DNA from: Deltaproteobacteria bacterium
GTDB taxonomy: Bacteria; Desulfobacterota; Binatia; UBA12015
DNA: 47,329 nucleotides
NCBI GenBank assembly: GCA_016874795.1
Contig: VGTG01000028.1
Coordinates: forward strand, 1-47,329
Direction of reading: 5' to 3'
The position numbers and the translations under genes are program-made. Shown here one piece after another: positions 16,566-28,373 of the stretch; the stretch's first letter is position 1; each line of letters begins with the position of its first letter. Below the pieces are notes generated by a model. That model was not told the origin of the DNA. It did no database searches and saw nothing but the letters and a program-made list of their open reading frames with translations.

Positions 16566-17722
16566 GCACGGCGGGAATCGAGATCGGCCTCGAGCGCGAG
16601 ACCCCGGCGGGTCTCGAGACCGAGGAGATGACTCTCAACATGGGTCCGCAGCACCCGTCGACGCACGGCGTGCTGCGCTTCGTCGTCAAGGCCGACGGCG
16701 AGGTGATGCGACGGGCGATCCCCGACATCGGCTACCTGCACCGCTCGATCGAGAAGATCTCCGAGAAGGTCGGCTACCACGGCTTCATGCCGTACACGGA
16801 CCGCGTCGACTACGTCTCGGCGATGCAATGCAACCAGGGCTGGGCGATGGCGTGCGAGAAGCTCGCCTCGATCGAGGTCCCGCGGCGTGGCGAGTACTGC
16901 CGCGTGATCGCCTGCGAGCTCGGCCGCATCGCGAGCCACCTGATCTCGGTCGGCACGACGGGCATGGACATCGGCGCCTTCACGCCGTTCACGCACGCCC
17001 TCCGCGAGCGCGAGCGGATCAACAACCTGCTCGAGGAGCTCTGCGGCGCGCGCCTCACCTTCAACTACATGCGGATCGGCGGCTGTGCGTGGGACATCCC
17101 GCCGGGGTTCGTCAAGCGCGCGAGCGAGTTCGTCGAGCAGTTCGAACCGTTGATCGACGAGTACAACGAGCTGATCTCGTTCAACAAGATCTACGTCGAG
17201 CGTCTCGCGAACGTCGCGATCGTCCCCGCCGAGATGGCGATCGCGTGGAACCTCGTCGGACCGAACCTGCGCGGCTCGGGCGTGAAGTACGACGTCCGGA
17301 AGGACGTCCCGTACTCGGTCTATCCCGAGCTCGAGTTCGACGTTCCCGTCGGCACGGGCGAGCGGGGCACCCTCGGCGACTCGTACGACCGCTACATGGT
17401 GCGCATGAACGAGATGAAGGAGAGCTGCCGGATCCTCCGCCAGGCTCTCGGCGGGATTCCCGAGGGACCCGTCATCGCGAAGGTCCCGCGCACCTTCAAG
17501 CCGCCGCCCGGCGAGGTCTACGTCCGGGTCGAGGCTTCGCGCGGCGACATGGGCTGGTTCGTCGTGAGCGACGGGACCGCGTTCCCGGCGCGCACGCACA
17601 TCCGCACCGGGTCGTTCTCCGCGATGGCGATCATCGAGGAGCTGAGCAAGGGCTTGATGATCGCCGACCTCGTCGCCGTGATCGCGAGCCTCGACATCGT
17701 CGCGCCCGAGGTCGACCGCTGA
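16562..17722 (+). CDS. nuoD: NADH-quinone oxidoreductase subunit D
   Basis: A 386-residue 49-kDa subunit. It opens with [15 protein letters not shown], the quinone-site loop with its conserved histidines, and continues with [11 protein letters not shown] and ELGRIASHL. It ends with [18 protein letters not shown], the usual C-terminus, so it is complete. It forms the quinone-binding chamber with NuoB. Its TGA overlaps the ATG of nuoH by one base, so nuoE, nuoF and nuoG, which in the classical order fall exactly here, are absent without leaving a gap. Confidence 0.97.
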   Translation: MSTAGIEIGLERETPAGLETEEMTLNMGPQHPSTHGVLRFVVKADGEVMRRAIPDIGYLHRSIEKISEKVGYHGFMPYTDRVDYVSAMQCNQGWAMACEKLASIEVPRRGEYCRVIACELGRIASHLISVGTTGMDIGAFTPFTHALRERERINNLLEELCGARLTFNYMRIGGCAWDIPPGFVKRASEFVEQFEPLIDEYNELISFNKIYVERLANVAIVPAEMAIAWNLVGPNLRGSGVKYDVRKDVPYSVYPELEFDVPVGTGERGTLGDSYDRYMVRMNEMKESCRILRQALGGIPEGPVIAKVPRTFKPPPGEVYVRVEASRGDMGWFVVSDGTAFPARTHIRTGSFSAMAIIEELSKGLMIADLVAVIASLDIVAPEVDR

Positions 17723-18906
17723 TGCAGCAGCTCGCCGACAGCTTGCTCCAGACGGGCTTCCTGCAGGGCGTCCCGACCGAGGCCGGATACGCCCTCGTCA
17801 TCGCGTTCTTCGCCTTCGTCCTGCTGAACTTCATCATGCTGATCGCCGGCGTGACGAGCTGGCTCGAGCGCCGCGTCTGGGCGCGCATCCAGTCGCGCGT
17901 CGGACCGAACCGCGTCGGCCCGCAGGGCGTGATCCAGTGGCTCGCGGACGGCATCAAGAACATCATGAAGGAGGACATCGTCCCGGCCGAGGCCGACCGT
18001 CCTCTCTTCAAGGCGGCACCGTACCTCGCGATGATGGGCTTCTTCGCGACGTTCGCGGTGATCCCGTTCGGCGACGGTCTCGTCGTCGCGGACTTGAACG
18101 TCGGCGTCCTCTACATCACCGCGGTCACGGCGCTCGTCGTCGTCGGCATCCTGATGGCGGGGTGGGCGTCGAACAACAAGTGGGCGCTCCTCGGCGGCAT
18201 CCGCTCCGCCGCGCAGATCATCAGCTACGAGATCCCGGCCGGGATCGCCGTCATCACGGTCGTCCTCTTCACCGGCTCGCTCAGCATGCAGACGATCATC
18301 CGCGCGCAGGGCTGGGCGCCGTGGGACTGGTTCCTCTTCGCGAACCCGTTCCTCTGCATCGCTTCGTTCATCTTCTTCGTGTCCGCGCTGGCGGAAGGGA
18401 ACCGGACGCCGTTCGACCTTCCCGAGGCGGAGTCCGAGCTCGTCGCGGGCGCTTTCACCGAGTACAGCGGCCTCCGGAACCTGCTCTTCTTCCTCGTCGA
18501 ATGGGGCAACCTCTACGTGATCGGCGCCCTCTACACGACGATGTTCCTCGGCGGCTGGCAGATCCCGCCGATCACCGAGCAGCCGGTGATCCAGGGCGCG
18601 CTTCAGTTCGCGACGTTCTTCGCGAAGTCGTACTTCCTCGTGTTCGTCGCGATGTGGATCCGCGGCACGCTGCCGCGCGTCCGCGTCGATCAGCTGATGA
18701 CCCTCTGCTGGAAGTACCTCGTCCCGATCACCTTCGCGAACCTGATCGGAGCGATGATCTGGTTCGTGCTCTTCCCGAACGGCCTCGCGATCATGCGTTT
18801 CGCGATGTTCGCGCTCGGCGTCGCCGTGACGATCTACTTCTTCTCGCGGATCCTGTTCCACCTGCGCCGCGCCCGCCCGCGGCTGCGCTTGAACCCGATC
18901 TCCTGA
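17722..18906 (+). CDS. nuoH: NADH-quinone oxidoreductase subunit H
   Basis: A 394-residue membrane subunit (ND1) with eight or nine helices. Diagnostic segments are RRVWARIQSRVGPNRVGPQG after the first helix, the acidic loop APYLAMMGFFATFAVIPFGD, and ALAEGNRTPFDLPEAESELVAGAFTEYSG, which bears the glutamates of the E-channel near the quinone site. Start ATG 17722 overlaps the nuoD stop. It is somewhat longer than E. coli NuoH (325) because of extra length in the distal loops and C-terminus. It couples quinone chemistry to the membrane arm. Confidence 0.96.
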   Translation: MQQLADSLLQTGFLQGVPTEAGYALVIAFFAFVLLNFIMLIAGVTSWLERRVWARIQSRVGPNRVGPQGVIQWLADGIKNIMKEDIVPAEADRPLFKAAPYLAMMGFFATFAVIPFGDGLVVADLNVGVLYITAVTALVVVGILMAGWASNNKWALLGGIRSAAQIISYEIPAGIAVITVVLFTGSLSMQTIIRAQGWAPWDWFLFANPFLCIASFIFFVSALAEGNRTPFDLPEAESELVAGAFTEYSGLRNLLFFLVEWGNLYVIGALYTTMFLGGWQIPPITEQPVIQGALQFATFFAKSYFLVFVAMWIRGTLPRVRVDQLMTLCWKYLVPITFANLIGAMIWFVLFPNGLAIMRFAMFALGVAVTIYFFSRILFHLRRARPRLRLNPIS

Positions 18907-18925
18907 GTCGGGTCTGGACGAAGGA

Positions 18926-19459
18926 ATGGGATACTTCAACAACATCCGCGAGACCATCCGGACGATTTTCGAGGGGATGGCGATCACCGCCTCCCACCTC
19001 GTCCGCGAGCCCTACACGGTCCAGTACCCGGATCGGATCGACCTCCCGATCCAGGACACGCTGCCGTTCCGCTACCGCGGGCTCCTCGACGTCGACCTCG
19101 AGATCTGCACGGGCTGTCTCGCTTGCGAGCGCGCCTGTCCGATCGACTGCATCGTCATCGAGGCGGAGAAGAACAAACAGACGAAGGAGATGATCCTCAG
19201 GCGCTTCGACATCGATCTGGCGAAGTGCATGTACTGCGGACTCTGCTCCGAGCCGTGCCCGACCGGCTCGATCCATCACACGCCCGAGTTCGAAGGGGCG
19301 GACTACTCGCTCGAGAGCATGGTCCGCCGCTTCGTGAAGGCTCCGATCCCGGCGTACAAGCCGACCAAGGGTCCGGAGACCGACCCCGAGATCGCCCCAC
19401 TACTGACTCGCGGATTGAGGTACCTCGACGAGTTTGCTAGTCCGGGCGACTCGAAATGA
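18926..19459 (+). CDS. nuoI: NADH-quinone oxidoreductase subunit I
   Basis: A 177-residue ferredoxin-like subunit with two [4Fe-4S] motifs: CTGCLACERACP at about residue 62 and CMYCGLCSEPCP at about residue 101. These carry clusters N6a and N6b to NuoB. An amphipathic N-terminal helix (MGYFNNIRETIRTIFEG) lies on the membrane surface. If NuoEFG are truly absent, this subunit is the natural docking point for an alternative electron donor such as ferredoxin. A 54-base gap separates it from nuoJ. Confidence 0.96.
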   Translation: MGYFNNIRETIRTIFEGMAITASHLVREPYTVQYPDRIDLPIQDTLPFRYRGLLDVDLEICTGCLACERACPIDCIVIEAEKNKQTKEMILRRFDIDLAKCMYCGLCSEPCPTGSIHHTPEFEGADYSLESMVRRFVKAPIPAYKPTKGPETDPEIAPLLTRGLRYLDEFASPGDSK

Positions 19460-19513
19460 CGGTCTCTCCGGGCTAGACGCCGTAAATCCGAGTGGGACCC
19501 GTCCGGTGAATCG

Positions 19514-20011
19514 GTGATCTACGCCGCACTATTCTATCTGATCGCCGGGCTCACGGTCTTCTGTGCGCTCGGCGTCGCCCTGTCCAGGAACGTCGTGTAT
19601 TCGGCGTTCTTCCTGATGGGCGCACTGCTCGGCGCAGCCGGGCTGTACGGCTTTCTGCTCGCCGATTTCGTCGCGGTCGTACAGATCCTCGTCTACGTCG
19701 GCGGCATCCTCGTGCTGACGCTGTTCGCGATCATGCTGACGCACCAGATCGCGGAGGTCGAGGTCTCGAACCGCTCCGTCGGCCGGCTTCCCGCGGCCAT
19801 CCTCGTGATCGTCACCGGAGTCGGCATGGGCCTCGCGATCTTCCGCGCGCCCTGGCACACGGCTCCCTCCGGCGAGCCGCCGCCGACGACCTACGGGATC
19901 GGCGAGGCCTTCCTCGGCCCGTACCTCCTTCCCTTCGAGCTCGCCTCGGTCGTTCTCCTGACCGCACTCATCGGAGCGATCGTCCTCTCCCGCCGGGAGC
20001 TGCGCGACTGA
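19514..20011 (+). CDS. nuoJ: NADH-quinone oxidoreductase subunit J
   Basis: A 165-residue ND6-type subunit from GTG 19514, with five hydrophobic helices. The conserved third helix, DFVAVVQILVYVGGILVLTLFAIM, contains the residues that change shape (pi-bulge region) during turnover. The C-terminus, VLLTALIGAIVLSRRE, is standard. The TGA overlaps the ATG of nuoK by one base. Confidence 0.95.
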   Translation: MIYAALFYLIAGLTVFCALGVALSRNVVYSAFFLMGALLGAAGLYGFLLADFVAVVQILVYVGGILVLTLFAIMLTHQIAEVEVSNRSVGRLPAAILVIVTGVGMGLAIFRAPWHTAPSGEPPPTTYGIGEAFLGPYLLPFELASVVLLTALIGAIVLSRRELRD

Positions 20012-20322
20012 TGATCGAAATCGGGCTGCATCACTATCTGGTCGTCAGCTTGATCGTCTTCCTGGCGGGCCTCTTCACGGTCCTGACCCGGCGGAACGCG
20101 ATCGGCATCCTGATGGGCGTCGAGCTGATCCTGAACTCGGCGAACATCAACTACGTCGCCTTCTCGCGCTTCGGCGGAGGCGGCTACGACGGGCAGATCT
20201 TCAGCATCTTCGTCATCATGCTGGCGGCCGCCGAGGCGGCGATCGGCCTCGCCATCGTTCTCGGGATCTACCGAAAGTTCGAGACGATCGACGTCGAAGC
20301 CACGGATACGCTTCGGGGGTAG
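20011..20322 (+). CDS. nuoK: NADH-quinone oxidoreductase subunit K
   Basis: A 103-residue ND4L subunit with three helices. GILMGVELILNSANINYVAF bears the buried glutamate of helix 2, and MLAAAEAAIGLAIVLGIYR bears the second conserved glutamate of helix 3; both are needed for proton transfer in the family. Length is normal. It overlaps nuoJ by one base and is 5 bases from nuoL. Confidence 0.96.
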   Translation: MIEIGLHHYLVVSLIVFLAGLFTVLTRRNAIGILMGVELILNSANINYVAFSRFGGGGYDGQIFSIFVIMLAAAEAAIGLAIVLGIYRKFETIDVEATDTLRG

Positions 20323-20327
20323 CTGGC

Positions 20328-22517
<2,190 letters not shown>

Positions 22518-22530
22518 GCGAGAGGAAGCG

Positions 22531-24054
22531 ATGCCGACGAATCCGTTGACCTGGATGATCTTCCTGCCGCTCCTCGGGGCGGCCGTGATCCTGTGTCTGC
22601 CGCGCAACGCGCATCAGCTCATCAAGAGCGTCGCCGCGGCGGCGACGGTCCCGCCGCTCCTGATGGCGTTCTCGCTGTTCCAGTCGTTCGACCGCACCAT
22701 CGCGGACATGCAGTACGTGACGAAGATCCCCTGGATCGCTTCGTTCAACATCGAGTACTTCATCGGCGTCGACGGCATCTCGATCACGATGGTGCTGCTG
22801 ACGGCGCTGCTGTCCTTCATCTGCATCTTCGCCTCGTGGGGCATCGAGAAGGCCGTCAAGGGGTATTTCGCGCTCTTCCTCCTCCTCGACACGGCGATGA
22901 TGGGCGTGTTCTGCGCCCTCGATTTCTTCCTGTTCTTCGTCTTCTGGGAGGTGATGCTCCTGCCGATGTACTTCCTGATCGGCATCTGGGGCGGGCCGCG
23001 GCGCGAGTACGCGGCGATCAAGTTCTTCCTCTACACGATGGTCGGCAGCGTCCTGATGCTGGTCGTCATGCTGGCGCTGTACTTCTACAACGACCCGCAC
23101 ACCTTCGACCTGCTCGAGCTCGCGAAGCGCGCGCCGACGTACTCGGCGACCTTCCAGCGCTTCGCGTGGCTGGCGCTGTTCATCGGCTTCGCGATCAAGA
23201 TCCCGGCGTTCCCGTTCCACACCTGGCTCCCGGACGCGCACGTCGAGGCGCCGACGGCGATCTCGGTGATCCTGGCCGGCGTGCTCCTCAAGATGGGGAC
23301 CTACGGCATCCTGCGCATCAACTATCCGATCCTGCCGCAGGGGACGCTCGAGTTCGCGTACTGGTGCCTCGTGGCGCTCGGCGTCCTCAACATCGTCTAC
23401 GGAGCGCTCTGCGCGATGGCGCAGACGGACTTCAAGAAGCTCATCGCCTACTCGTCGATCAGCCACATGGGCTACGTCATGTTCGGCATGGCGACGTTCA
23501 CGTCGCAGGGCATCGACGGCGCAGTCCTGCAGATGTTCAACCACGGGACCGTCACCGCGATGCTCTTCCTCCTGGTCGGCGTGATCTACGACCGGGCGCA
23601 TCACCGCGAGATCAACGGCTTCGGCGGGATCGCCGGGATCATGCCGTTCTACACGGGTTGGACCGCGCTCGCGTTCTTCGCGGCGATGGGCCTACCGGGG
23701 CTCTCCGCATTCATCTCCGAGGTGCTCGTCCTTCTCGGCGGCTGGCGGTACTACCCGGTGATGACGCTGATCGCGGCGAGCGCGGTCGTCCTGACGGCCG
23801 GCTACATGCTCTGGACGATGCAGCGGATCTACCTCGGCGCGCCGAACGAGAAGTACCTGACGCTGCCCGACATCAGCGCGCGCGAGGTCTTCACGCTCGT
23901 TCCGCTCGGGATCCTCGTCGTCGTGCTCGGCGTCTATCCGCAGCCGATCCTCGACCTGATCGGCGTGTCGCTCCACAAACTGAACGAGGTCGTGCTGTCG
24001 GCGGGGCAGGGCGGTCCGCTCGCGTCCACGGGCACGCCTCCGATCGTCCGCTAG
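22531..24054 (+). CDS. nuoM: NADH-quinone oxidoreductase subunit M
   Basis: A 507-residue antiporter-like subunit with about fourteen helices. FFVFWEVMLLPMYFLIGIWGG carries the TM5 glutamate, IKIPAFPFHTWLPDAHVEAPTAISVILAG carries the TM7 lysine region, and DFKKLIAYSSISHMGYVMFG is the TM8-TM9 signature. Length matches the family. It starts at ATG 22531, 13 bases after nuoL, with GAGAGGAAG close upstream. Confidence 0.97.
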   Translation: MPTNPLTWMIFLPLLGAAVILCLPRNAHQLIKSVAAAATVPPLLMAFSLFQSFDRTIADMQYVTKIPWIASFNIEYFIGVDGISITMVLLTALLSFICIFASWGIEKAVKGYFALFLLLDTAMMGVFCALDFFLFFVFWEVMLLPMYFLIGIWGGPRREYAAIKFFLYTMVGSVLMLVVMLALYFYNDPHTFDLLELAKRAPTYSATFQRFAWLALFIGFAIKIPAFPFHTWLPDAHVEAPTAISVILAGVLLKMGTYGILRINYPILPQGTLEFAYWCLVALGVLNIVYGALCAMAQTDFKKLIAYSSISHMGYVMFGMATFTSQGIDGAVLQMFNHGTVTAMLFLLVGVIYDRAHHREINGFGGIAGIMPFYTGWTALAFFAAMGLPGLSAFISEVLVLLGGWRYYPVMTLIAASAVVLTAGYMLWTMQRIYLGAPNEKYLTLPDISAREVFTLVPLGILVVVLGVYPQPILDLIGVSLHKLNEVVLSAGQGGPLASTGTPPIVR

Positions 24055-24087
24055 GGCGGCGCGCGACCCTCGGGCGGAAACGGTTCC

Positions 24088-25566
24088 GTGAACCTCGACA
24101 ACTTCCAGAGCCTCTCGTACAGCTTCCCGGCGCTGTTCCTGGGGTTCGCCGTCGTCGCGCTCTTCATGCTCGACCTCGTGATCTCCCGGAAGGAGTGGCT
24201 CGGGGACATCGCCCTCCTCGTCACGGCGATCGTCGTCCTCGGAGTCGTGCGGCTCCTCACCTCCGAAGCGGGGACGCTCTTCCACGGCAGCGTCGCGCTC
24301 GACGAGTTCGGGCTCTACTTCCAGCTCCTGATCGCGCTGGCTGCGTTCGCGACCGTGTGGATGTCGATCGGCTCGCGCGAGGTGCAGCGGACGAACCAGG
24401 GCGAGTACTACGCGATCGTCCTCGCGGCGACGCTCGGCATGCTGTTCATGGCCTCGGCGAACAACCTGCTGATGGCCTATCTCGCGCTCGAGTTCGTGAG
24501 CCTCGCGTCGTACGTGCTCGCGGGCTACTCGCGGCACAGCCGCCGCGCCGGCGAAGCGTCGCTCAAGTACCTGATCTACGGCGGCGTCGCCTCGGGCGCG
24601 ATGATCTACGGCATGAGCTGGATCTACGGGCTCGCCGGGAGCCTCGAGTTCGGGGCGATCCAGCAGGCGCTGGCTTCCGGCAAGGAGGCCTCGCTTCCGC
24701 TCTACGTCGCCCTCCTGCTGACGCTCGCGGGCCTCGGCTACAAGATCTCCGCGTTCCCGTTCCACATGTGGGCGCCGGACGTCTACCAGGGCGCACCGAT
24801 CCCCGTGACCGCGTTCCTCGCGGTCGGCTCGAAGACGGCCGGCTTCGCGTTGATGATCCGCTTCTTCTTCACCGCGATGGCGCACCAGAACGGCGGCGGC
24901 GTCTACGAGTGGGTCGGCGGAGACGGTTGGCACCAGCTCCTCCTCGCGCTGTCCGCGGTGACGATGACCTACGGCAACCTCGCGGCGCTGAACCAGCAGG
25001 ACAACCTGAAGCGCCTCCTCGCGTACTCGAGCATCGCGCACGCCGGCTACGTGCTGATGGGCTTCGTGGTGCTGACGGACGACGGCCTCCGGGCGATGCT
25101 GTTCTACTTGACCGTCTACTACCTCATGAACCTCGGCGCGTTCGTGGTCGTGATGGTGGTCGCGAACTCGACGGGCCGCGAGGACCTCGCGGGCTTCCGC
25201 GGACTCGCCTGGCGCGGCGGTGCGCTGCCGGCGATCGCGATGGCGATCTTCATGTTCTCGCTGACCGGCTTGCCGCCGCTCGCCGGATTCATCGGCAAGT
25301 TCTATCTCTTCGCGGCGGTCGTGCAGCAGGGGCTCTGGCTGCTCGCCCTGATCGGCGTCGCGAACAGCGTCGTCTCGCTGTTCTACTACGCGAAGATCGT
25401 GCGGACGATGTTCCTCGACCAGCCGATCGGCGGCGAGGGCGCGGTCGCGATGGACTGGCACAACGGCGTCCTTCTCGGGCTCCTGACGATCGCGACGGTC
25501 GTCCTCGGGATCTTCTGGGGGCCGCTGTTCGACCTCGCCGACCGCTCCGCCAGATTCTTCCCTTGA
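24088..25566 (+). CDS. nuoN: NADH-quinone oxidoreductase subunit N
   Basis: A 492-residue antiporter-like subunit from GTG 24088. ALEFVSLASYVLAGYSR, KISAFPFHMWAPDVYQGAPIPVTAFLAVGSKTAG and NLKRLLAYSSIAHAGYVLMG are the diagnostic segments. FSLTGLPPLAGFIGKFYLF follows near the C-terminus. It is the last gene of the operon. The stop codon is itself part of a stable GC hairpin that belongs to a repeated intergenic element (25565-25659). Confidence 0.96.
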   Translation: MNLDNFQSLSYSFPALFLGFAVVALFMLDLVISRKEWLGDIALLVTAIVVLGVVRLLTSEAGTLFHGSVALDEFGLYFQLLIALAAFATVWMSIGSREVQRTNQGEYYAIVLAATLGMLFMASANNLLMAYLALEFVSLASYVLAGYSRHSRRAGEASLKYLIYGGVASGAMIYGMSWIYGLAGSLEFGAIQQALASGKEASLPLYVALLLTLAGLGYKISAFPFHMWAPDVYQGAPIPVTAFLAVGSKTAGFALMIRFFFTAMAHQNGGGVYEWVGGDGWHQLLLALSAVTMTYGNLAALNQQDNLKRLLAYSSIAHAGYVLMGFVVLTDDGLRAMLFYLTVYYLMNLGAFVVVMVVANSTGREDLAGFRGLAWRGGALPAIAMAIFMFSLTGLPPLAGFIGKFYLFAAVVQQGLWLLALIGVANSVVSLFYYAKIVRTMFLDQPIGGEGAVAMDWHNGVLLGLLTIATVVLGIFWGPLFDLADRSARFFP

Positions 25567-25659
25567 GAGGGGCGCCGCCCCTCTCCTCCACGCGGCAAAG
25601 CCTGAGCTGCGCCTCCTCACCCCGCTCGCTGGCGCTCGGGCGCGCCCTGCGCGCGCGGA
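25565..25659 (-). repeat. Interspersed 3'-end element, copy 1
   Basis: Copy 1 of a roughly 95-base element also found at 28707 and 38090, here on the minus strand. Read from nuoN it begins with a near-perfect hairpin GAGAGGGGCG-C-CGCCCCTCTC (25565-25585) overlapping the nuoN stop. The shared core (CTCCACGCGGC, GAGCTGCGCCTCCTC, CCCCGCTCGC) comes next, then a degenerate GC hairpin at 25638-25659. A role as terminator or RNA-stability element is inference. Confidence 0.75.
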
Positions 25660-25720
25660 GGCGGCCGACGGACAGCGGAGCGCTGCGGTAGTCGCGGCGG
25701 GCGTGTTATCGTCGACGGTG

Positions 25721-26578
25721 ATGGAGCCGCGGTTCACGGTCTCGCTGGCGCAGATCAAGCCACGTCTCGCGGACGTGCCGGCGAACCTCGAACTCTACGA
25801 GCGCGCCGTGCGCGAGGCGCGCGGACAGGGCGCGGATCTCGTCGTCTTTCCCGAGCTGAGCCTGACCGGCTATCACCTGAAGGACGAGGTTCAGGCCGTC
25901 GGCGAGAAGCTCGACGGGCCCGTCCTGGGGCGACTGCGCGAGCTCTCGCGCGACCTGGCGCTCGTCGTCGGCTTCGTCGAGGAGGCATCGGACTATCGCT
26001 TTTTCAACAGCGCGGCCCTCCTCGATCGCGGCGAGATGGTCCACGTCCACCGCAAGGTCTACCTGCCGACGTACGGGATGTTCGACGAGAACCGCTACTT
26101 CGCGCGCGGCGGGCGAATCGCCGCCTTCGACAGCCGTTTCGGGCGCGCGGCGACGCTCGTCTGCGAGGACCTCTGGCACCCGTCGACGGCGCACGTCGCG
26201 GCGCTCGACGGTGCGATCACGCTCCTCTGCCCCTCGTCGAGCCCGGCGCGAGGCGTGCGCGAGAGCACTGAGCAGGACGACAACGCACGCACCTGGGAGC
26301 TCCTGAACCGCGCGTACGCGGTCGCGTACGGCATCTTCGTGATCTACGTGAACCGCGTCGGCTTCGAGGACGGCGTGGGCTTCTGGGGCGGCTCGGAGGT
26401 GCTCGACGCGTCGGGACGGCGGGTCGTCAAGGCGCCGTACTACGAGGAGGCCGTCGTCTCGTGCGAGATCGACCTCGCCGCGGCGCGGCGACAGCGCATC
26501 ATGTCGCCGCTCCTCCGCGACGAGGACGTCGACCTCACGATCCGCGAGCTGCAGCGAATCCAGGGGAAGCCGCAGTGA
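25721..26578 (+). CDS. Carbon-nitrogen hydrolase, probable glutaminase subunit of NAD synthetase
   Basis: A 285-residue nitrilase-fold amidase starting at ATG 25721 (GTG 25703 and 25718 are also in frame). The Glu-Lys-Cys triad is visible: glutamate in [11 protein letters not shown], lysine in [18 protein letters not shown], and cysteine in [22 protein letters not shown] is characteristic of the amidase domain of glutamine-dependent NAD synthetase. The stop overlaps the start of nadE (GTGA). It probably releases ammonia from glutamine and hands it to NadE, as separate subunits rather than the usual fused chain. A general nitrilase role is the alternative. Confidence 0.85.
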   Translation: MEPRFTVSLAQIKPRLADVPANLELYERAVREARGQGADLVVFPELSLTGYHLKDEVQAVGEKLDGPVLGRLRELSRDLALVVGFVEEASDYRFFNSAALLDRGEMVHVHRKVYLPTYGMFDENRYFARGGRIAAFDSRFGRAATLVCEDLWHPSTAHVAALDGAITLLCPSSSPARGVRESTEQDDNARTWELLNRAYAVAYGIFVIYVNRVGFEDGVGFWGGSEVLDASGRRVVKAPYYEEAVVSCEIDLAAARRQRIMSPLLRDEDVDLTIRELQRIQGKPQ

Positions 26579-27429
26579 GCGCGCCGTCTGCCAGGACCCG
26601 TCCCGCGACGCCGGCGCCGCCTCTCAACGCTCTTCTCCTGCAGCGAATCCTCACCGCCTTCATCCGCGACGAGGTGACGAAGACGGGTGCTGCGGGCGTC
26701 GTGCTCGGCTTGTCGGGCGGCGTCGACTCGAGCCTCGCGGCCGGGCTCGCAGCCGAAGCGCTCGGTCCGGAGAACGTGCTCGGGATCGAGATGCCGTACC
26801 GCACATCGAGCCCCGAGAGCCTCGCGCACGCGGACGCGGTCGCCGTGAAGTTCGGCTTCGAGACGATCCGCATCGACATCACGCCGCAGCTCGACGCCTA
26901 CTTCGAGCGATTTCCCGACGCGAGCGCGATGCGACGCGGCAACAAGATGGCGCGCGAGCGCATGACGATCCTCTACGATCACTCCATGCGACTCGGCCGC
27001 CTCGTGCTCGGCACGAGCAACAAGACGGAGCTCCTCCTCGGCTACGGCACGCTCTACGGCGACATGGCTTCCGCCGTGAATCCGCTCGGCGATCTCTACA
27101 AGACACAGGTGTGGGACCTCGCGAAGGCGATCGGCGTTCCCGCGGCGATCGTCGAGAAGCCGCCGACCGCGGACTTGACACCCGGCCAGACCGACGAGGG
27201 CGACCTCGGCTTCTCCTACGAGGAGGTCGATCACCTCCTGCACGCGATGGTCGACCATCGCTACGAGGCGGAAGAGCTGGTTGCGGCCGGCTTCGATCCC
27301 GCCTTCGTCACGGCGGTCGCGACGCGCGTGCAGCGCTCACAGTTCAAGCGGCGGCTTCCGGTGATCGCGAAGGTCTCGAACAGAACGATCGACCGCGACT
27401 TCCGCTACGCGCGCGACTGGGGGCTGTGA
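26575..27429 (+). CDS. nadE: NAD(+) synthetase (ammonia-using domain)
   Basis: A 284-residue adenylyl-forming amidotransferase starting at GTG 26575 within the amidase stop. The PP-loop [12 protein letters not shown] is at about residue 45, and [38 protein letters not shown] is the NadE core that binds ATP, deamido-NAD and ammonia. [23 protein letters not shown] follows as usual. It makes NAD from nicotinate adenine dinucleotide in the cytosol. Length equals that of stand-alone NadE, and coupling to the amidase gene implies glutamine as nitrogen source. Confidence 0.95.
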   Translation: MSAPSARTRPATPAPPLNALLLQRILTAFIRDEVTKTGAAGVVLGLSGGVDSSLAAGLAAEALGPENVLGIEMPYRTSSPESLAHADAVAVKFGFETIRIDITPQLDAYFERFPDASAMRRGNKMARERMTILYDHSMRLGRLVLGTSNKTELLLGYGTLYGDMASAVNPLGDLYKTQVWDLAKAIGVPAAIVEKPPTADLTPGQTDEGDLGFSYEEVDHLLHAMVDHRYEAEELVAAGFDPAFVTAVATRVQRSQFKRRLPVIAKVSNRTIDRDFRYARDWGL

Positions 27430-28341
27430 TTGGCCGAGGGGAGGGTGGGCACGATCTACGTGGTCGCGACGCCCATCGGGAACCTCGAGGACATCACGCT
27501 GCGCGCCGTCCGGATCCTCGGGGAGGTCGACGTCGTAGCCGCGGAGGATACGCGCCGGACGCGCATCCTGCTTTCGCACCTGGGCATCCGGAAGCGCGTG
27601 ATCTCGTATCACGACGCCGTCGAGGCGGCGCGCGCTCCGGAGCTCGTGGGGCGTGCTCTCGCGGGCGAGTCGATTGCTCTCGTGAGCGACGCGGGCACGC
27701 CGCTCGTCGCGGATCCCGGCTATCGACTCGTGACCGCCGCGGTCGAGAGCGGCGTTCCCGTGGTGCCGATCCCAGGGCCGTCCGCGCCCCTCGCGCTCCT
27801 GTCGTGCGCCGGCTTGCCGACCCAGCGCTTCACGTTCGCCGGGTTCCTGCCGTCGCGCGCTTCGGCGCGCCGAAGGTTCGTCGCGGACCTGCGCGACCTG
27901 CGCGAGACACTCGTCCTCTTCGAGACGGCGAAGCGGCTGCCCGGCTCTCTCGCGGACCTGGCCGAGATCCTCGGACCCAGGCCCGTCGCGATCGGACGCG
28001 AGCTGACGAAGCGCTTCGAGGAGATCGTTCGCGGAGATCTCCGCGAGCTCGCCGAGCGCTTCGGGGATACCGAAGCAGCTGCCCGATTGCGCGGCGAGAT
28101 CGTCCTCGCGATCAGAGGACGGGACGACGATTCCGCGGCGCCGGCGGACGAGGCCGACCTCGAGAGCCGGATCCTCGCGCACGTCCGCGCGCGCCTCGAT
28201 CAGGGCGAAGCGCCGTCGCAGGCGGCCAAGCACGTCGCAGCCGAGCTCGGCGTTCCGCGAAACGAGGTGTACCGGCACGCGCTCGCGGCACGAACGGAGC
28301 GGGCGGCGCGAGAGCTGCACTCCGACGCCGAGCCCGATTGA
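27430..28341 (+). CDS. rsmI: 16S rRNA (cytidine-2'-O)-methyltransferase RsmI
   Basis: A 303-residue tetrapyrrole-methylase-fold enzyme. It opens with GTIYVVATPIGNLEDITLRAVRIL and contains AAEDTRRTRILLSHLGI, LVSDAGTPLVADPG and PIPGPSAPLALLSCAGLP, all diagnostic of RsmI, which methylates the ribose of C1402 in 16S rRNA using SAM. The C-terminus has the helix-turn-helix-like tail (GEAPSQAAKHVAAELGVPRNEVYRHAL). The start is TTG 27430 directly after the nadE stop, or GTG 27445, which leaves a normal N-terminus but has its GGGAGG too close. The context looks like a housekeeping run rather than a specific operon. Confidence 0.95.
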   Translation: MAEGRVGTIYVVATPIGNLEDITLRAVRILGEVDVVAAEDTRRTRILLSHLGIRKRVISYHDAVEAARAPELVGRALAGESIALVSDAGTPLVADPGYRLVTAAVESGVPVVPIPGPSAPLALLSCAGLPTQRFTFAGFLPSRASARRRFVADLRDLRETLVLFETAKRLPGSLADLAEILGPRPVAIGRELTKRFEEIVRGDLRELAERFGDTEAAARLRGEIVLAIRGRDDDSAAPADEADLESRILAHVRARLDQGEAPSQAAKHVAAELGVPRNEVYRHALAARTERAARELHSDAEPD

Positions 28342-28373
28342 CGAGTCGGGAGGCCGCCCCTATCTTGTGCACC

